DNA from: Zasmidium citrigriseum
Lineage: Eukaryota > Ascomycota > Dothideomycetes > Mycosphaerellales > Mycosphaerellaceae
NCBI GenBank assembly: GCA_002786025.1
Contig: NHNW01000039.1
Span: forward strand, 310,001 to 374,000
Length of the DNA: 64,000 nt
Direction of reading: 5' to 3'
The notes below the pieces were generated by a model. That model was not told the DNA's origin and did no database searches. It saw only the letters and a program-made list of their open reading frames with translations. Of this stretch, positions 62,875 to 64,000 are shown piece by piece; position 1 is the stretch's first letter, and the number at the start of each line of letters is the position of its first letter. The position numbers and the translations under genes were made by a program.

Positions 62875-63110
62875 TGTGATGGTGGTGAAGGTGGATGTTT
62901 GGGAGAAGGGAAGAGATTGTGTCATTGAGTTTCGGCATGTGAAAGCCGTCGATTGGGGCGGGTGGATCTCGGATTCGCCCCGCAAAGCTGCCTGACGAAT
63001 GCCTGAATCCTGTCGACTTCACTTGAGCTGCATCTTGACCACCAGCTGACGACGCCGTGCCGCATTCGACTTGCGCGCATCATGGACCAGAGGACATCGG
63101 AATAGTTGAT

Positions 63111-64000
63111 ATGGCCGCCCGCAGAAGCCTTGGAGGCGGGCGAGTTCTGGGCAACGGGAAAGGCCTCGCGGCACCCTCAGCGAATCCACAACCACCGCAA
63201 CCCAGGCAGATCGGGCTGCTATCGCCCTCCGAGAGCTCCGTCTCCTTAAGCTCACAAACATCGAGCACGCCGATATCGACAGACCATGAGGACCTCACCT
63301 CGCGGGTGGCTCTTGACGAGCATGGCTCTGCCCAAGCGGCAGCCGCCGCCAGCTCCCGCCTGGTCTGTCCCATATGCAATGAAGAGATGGTAGGCACAGG
63401 ACATACACAGATGAAGGCATATTCAACATGGCTAACATACGTACCAGTTGACGCTTCTCCAGCTGAACAGGTAGGTATGCATGTCGAAGAGCAACGATGG
63501 GTTCTTCCGGGGCATCCCTGACCATGGTCTAGACACATCGACGACAACCACGCCAACTTGGAGGAGATCGAACAGGACGAGGCCAAGACGTGGTTCAAAC
63601 AGCAGATGACCAAGGCAAAGAAGTTCCAGCCGCTTGCCCTCATCAACCAGAAGCTCCGTGGGTTGGAAGTGTTCGAATCGAATAACGATGCGCCGGCTCC
63701 TATCCAGGCCATTCAGGCTGCCGCTGCCAACGTTGTCCGCGATTCTTCACCTGCACCCGCACCGAAAGAGCCCGCTACGCCCGATCCCGATGAAGTGGTT
63801 ACACGCGCGCACTGGCAGCGCCCAAGAGGGTTCGATGACTGCTCGGATCCCATGTGTGGGAAGAAGCTAGGTACGGCGAATGGCCAGGTCAATTGTCGAC
63901 ACTGTGGAAAGCTGTTCTGCGACGAACATACCATGTACCAGATGAAGCTTTCGAGATCAGCCAAACATGAGCCTGTGCGGGGGTTGTGGTGTCGAGTCTG
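63111..64000 (+). CDS. PEP7: FYVE zinc-finger vesicle-tethering protein (Pep7/Vac1-like), 5' part
   Basis: Exons 63111..63389, 63448..63470 and 63533..>64000; the gene runs off the window. The start is MAARRSLGGGRVLGNGKG. Exon 1 ends and the 23-nt exon 2 continues a C2H2-like finger, CPICNEEMVTLLQLNRHIDDNH, a segment typical of fungal Pep7/Vac1. Later comes the start of a FYVE domain: RPRGFDDCSDPMCGKKLG, NCRHCGKLFCDEHT. By family it binds PI3P and Rab5-type GTPases in endosome-vacuole transport. The missing part should hold the rest of the FYVE finger and a coiled coil. Confidence 0.85.

Noticed and set aside
1..64000. Transposon, IS-like or CRISPR elements
   Set aside because: No transposase or reverse-transcriptase motifs, no long terminal or inverted repeats and no regular spacer arrays were seen by eye.

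Overview
The window is nuclear DNA of a filamentous ascomycete (Pezizomycotina). The evidence is gene density (about 35 protein genes in 64 kb), short GT-AG introns of about 45-75 bp with CTGAC/CTAAC-like branch sites, and a filamentous-fungal gene set: a Unc104-like short kinesin, a G-protein beta subunit, a phosducin, sugar transporters, a norsolorinic-acid-reductase-like aldo/keto reductase and small secreted proteins. Gene style suggests Dothideomycetes; that is inference only. Most genes needed exon assembly by eye. Each exon list given here closes in frame, which is the main check available without tools.

Layout, left to right. 0-12 kb is mostly housekeeping: the 3' end of TRM3 (tRNA ribose methyltransferase), a convergent three-exon secreted Cys-rich protein, a short kinesin-3-like motor, the mitochondrial pair EHD3 (valine catabolism) and TUF1 (mitochondrial EF-Tu) divergent from one promoter, and the Pol III subunit RPC53. 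12-18.2 kb holds an acyl-CoA synthetase-like enzyme, a seven-exon sugar transporter, a DUF4604 gene with an in-frame TAG, and RPS29. 19.9-27.6 kb has G-beta (with a GC-AG intron), then a phosducin-like protein (a likely G-beta chaperone), then a phospholipase D. 28-34.6 kb holds an unknown protein and three zinc-finger proteins (PHD; ZZ plus PHD-like; a CGH-motif protein), the last two divergent and sharing a Cys/His module.

34.8-41.3 kb is accessory: a ten-exon aldo/keto reductase, a secreted protein, an alpha/beta hydrolase with Asn in place of the nucleophile Ser, and a tRNA-Thr(UGU) gene. The tRNA gene is the most unusual item in the window. Besides a normal 22-nt anticodon-loop intron it carries a 53-nt GT...AG insert between the D-arm and the anticodon stem, and removing both leaves a well-formed 72-nt tRNA. 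42.4-49.1 kb holds an MFS transporter, a GFA-family enzyme, a Dabb-domain protein and an SMP-30-type lactonase, a possible small metabolic group. 49-57 kb holds two uncharacterised proteins, an alternative NADH dehydrogenase with a defective-looking last splice acceptor, a second sugar transporter and a SnoaL-like protein. 58-64 kb holds a secreted protein with a Trp/Arg-rich tail, an extended-SDR epimerase, an unknown mitochondrial-type protein, MET8 (siroheme synthase) and the 5' part of a PEP7/VAC1-type FYVE protein that runs off the window.

Functional links: G-beta and phosducin form one signalling module; EHD3, TUF1, the NADH dehydrogenase and the 60.9-kb protein are probably mitochondrial; RPC53, TRM3 and the tRNA gene belong to tRNA biogenesis but are not adjacent. 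No mobile elements, rRNA genes or CRISPR arrays were seen.
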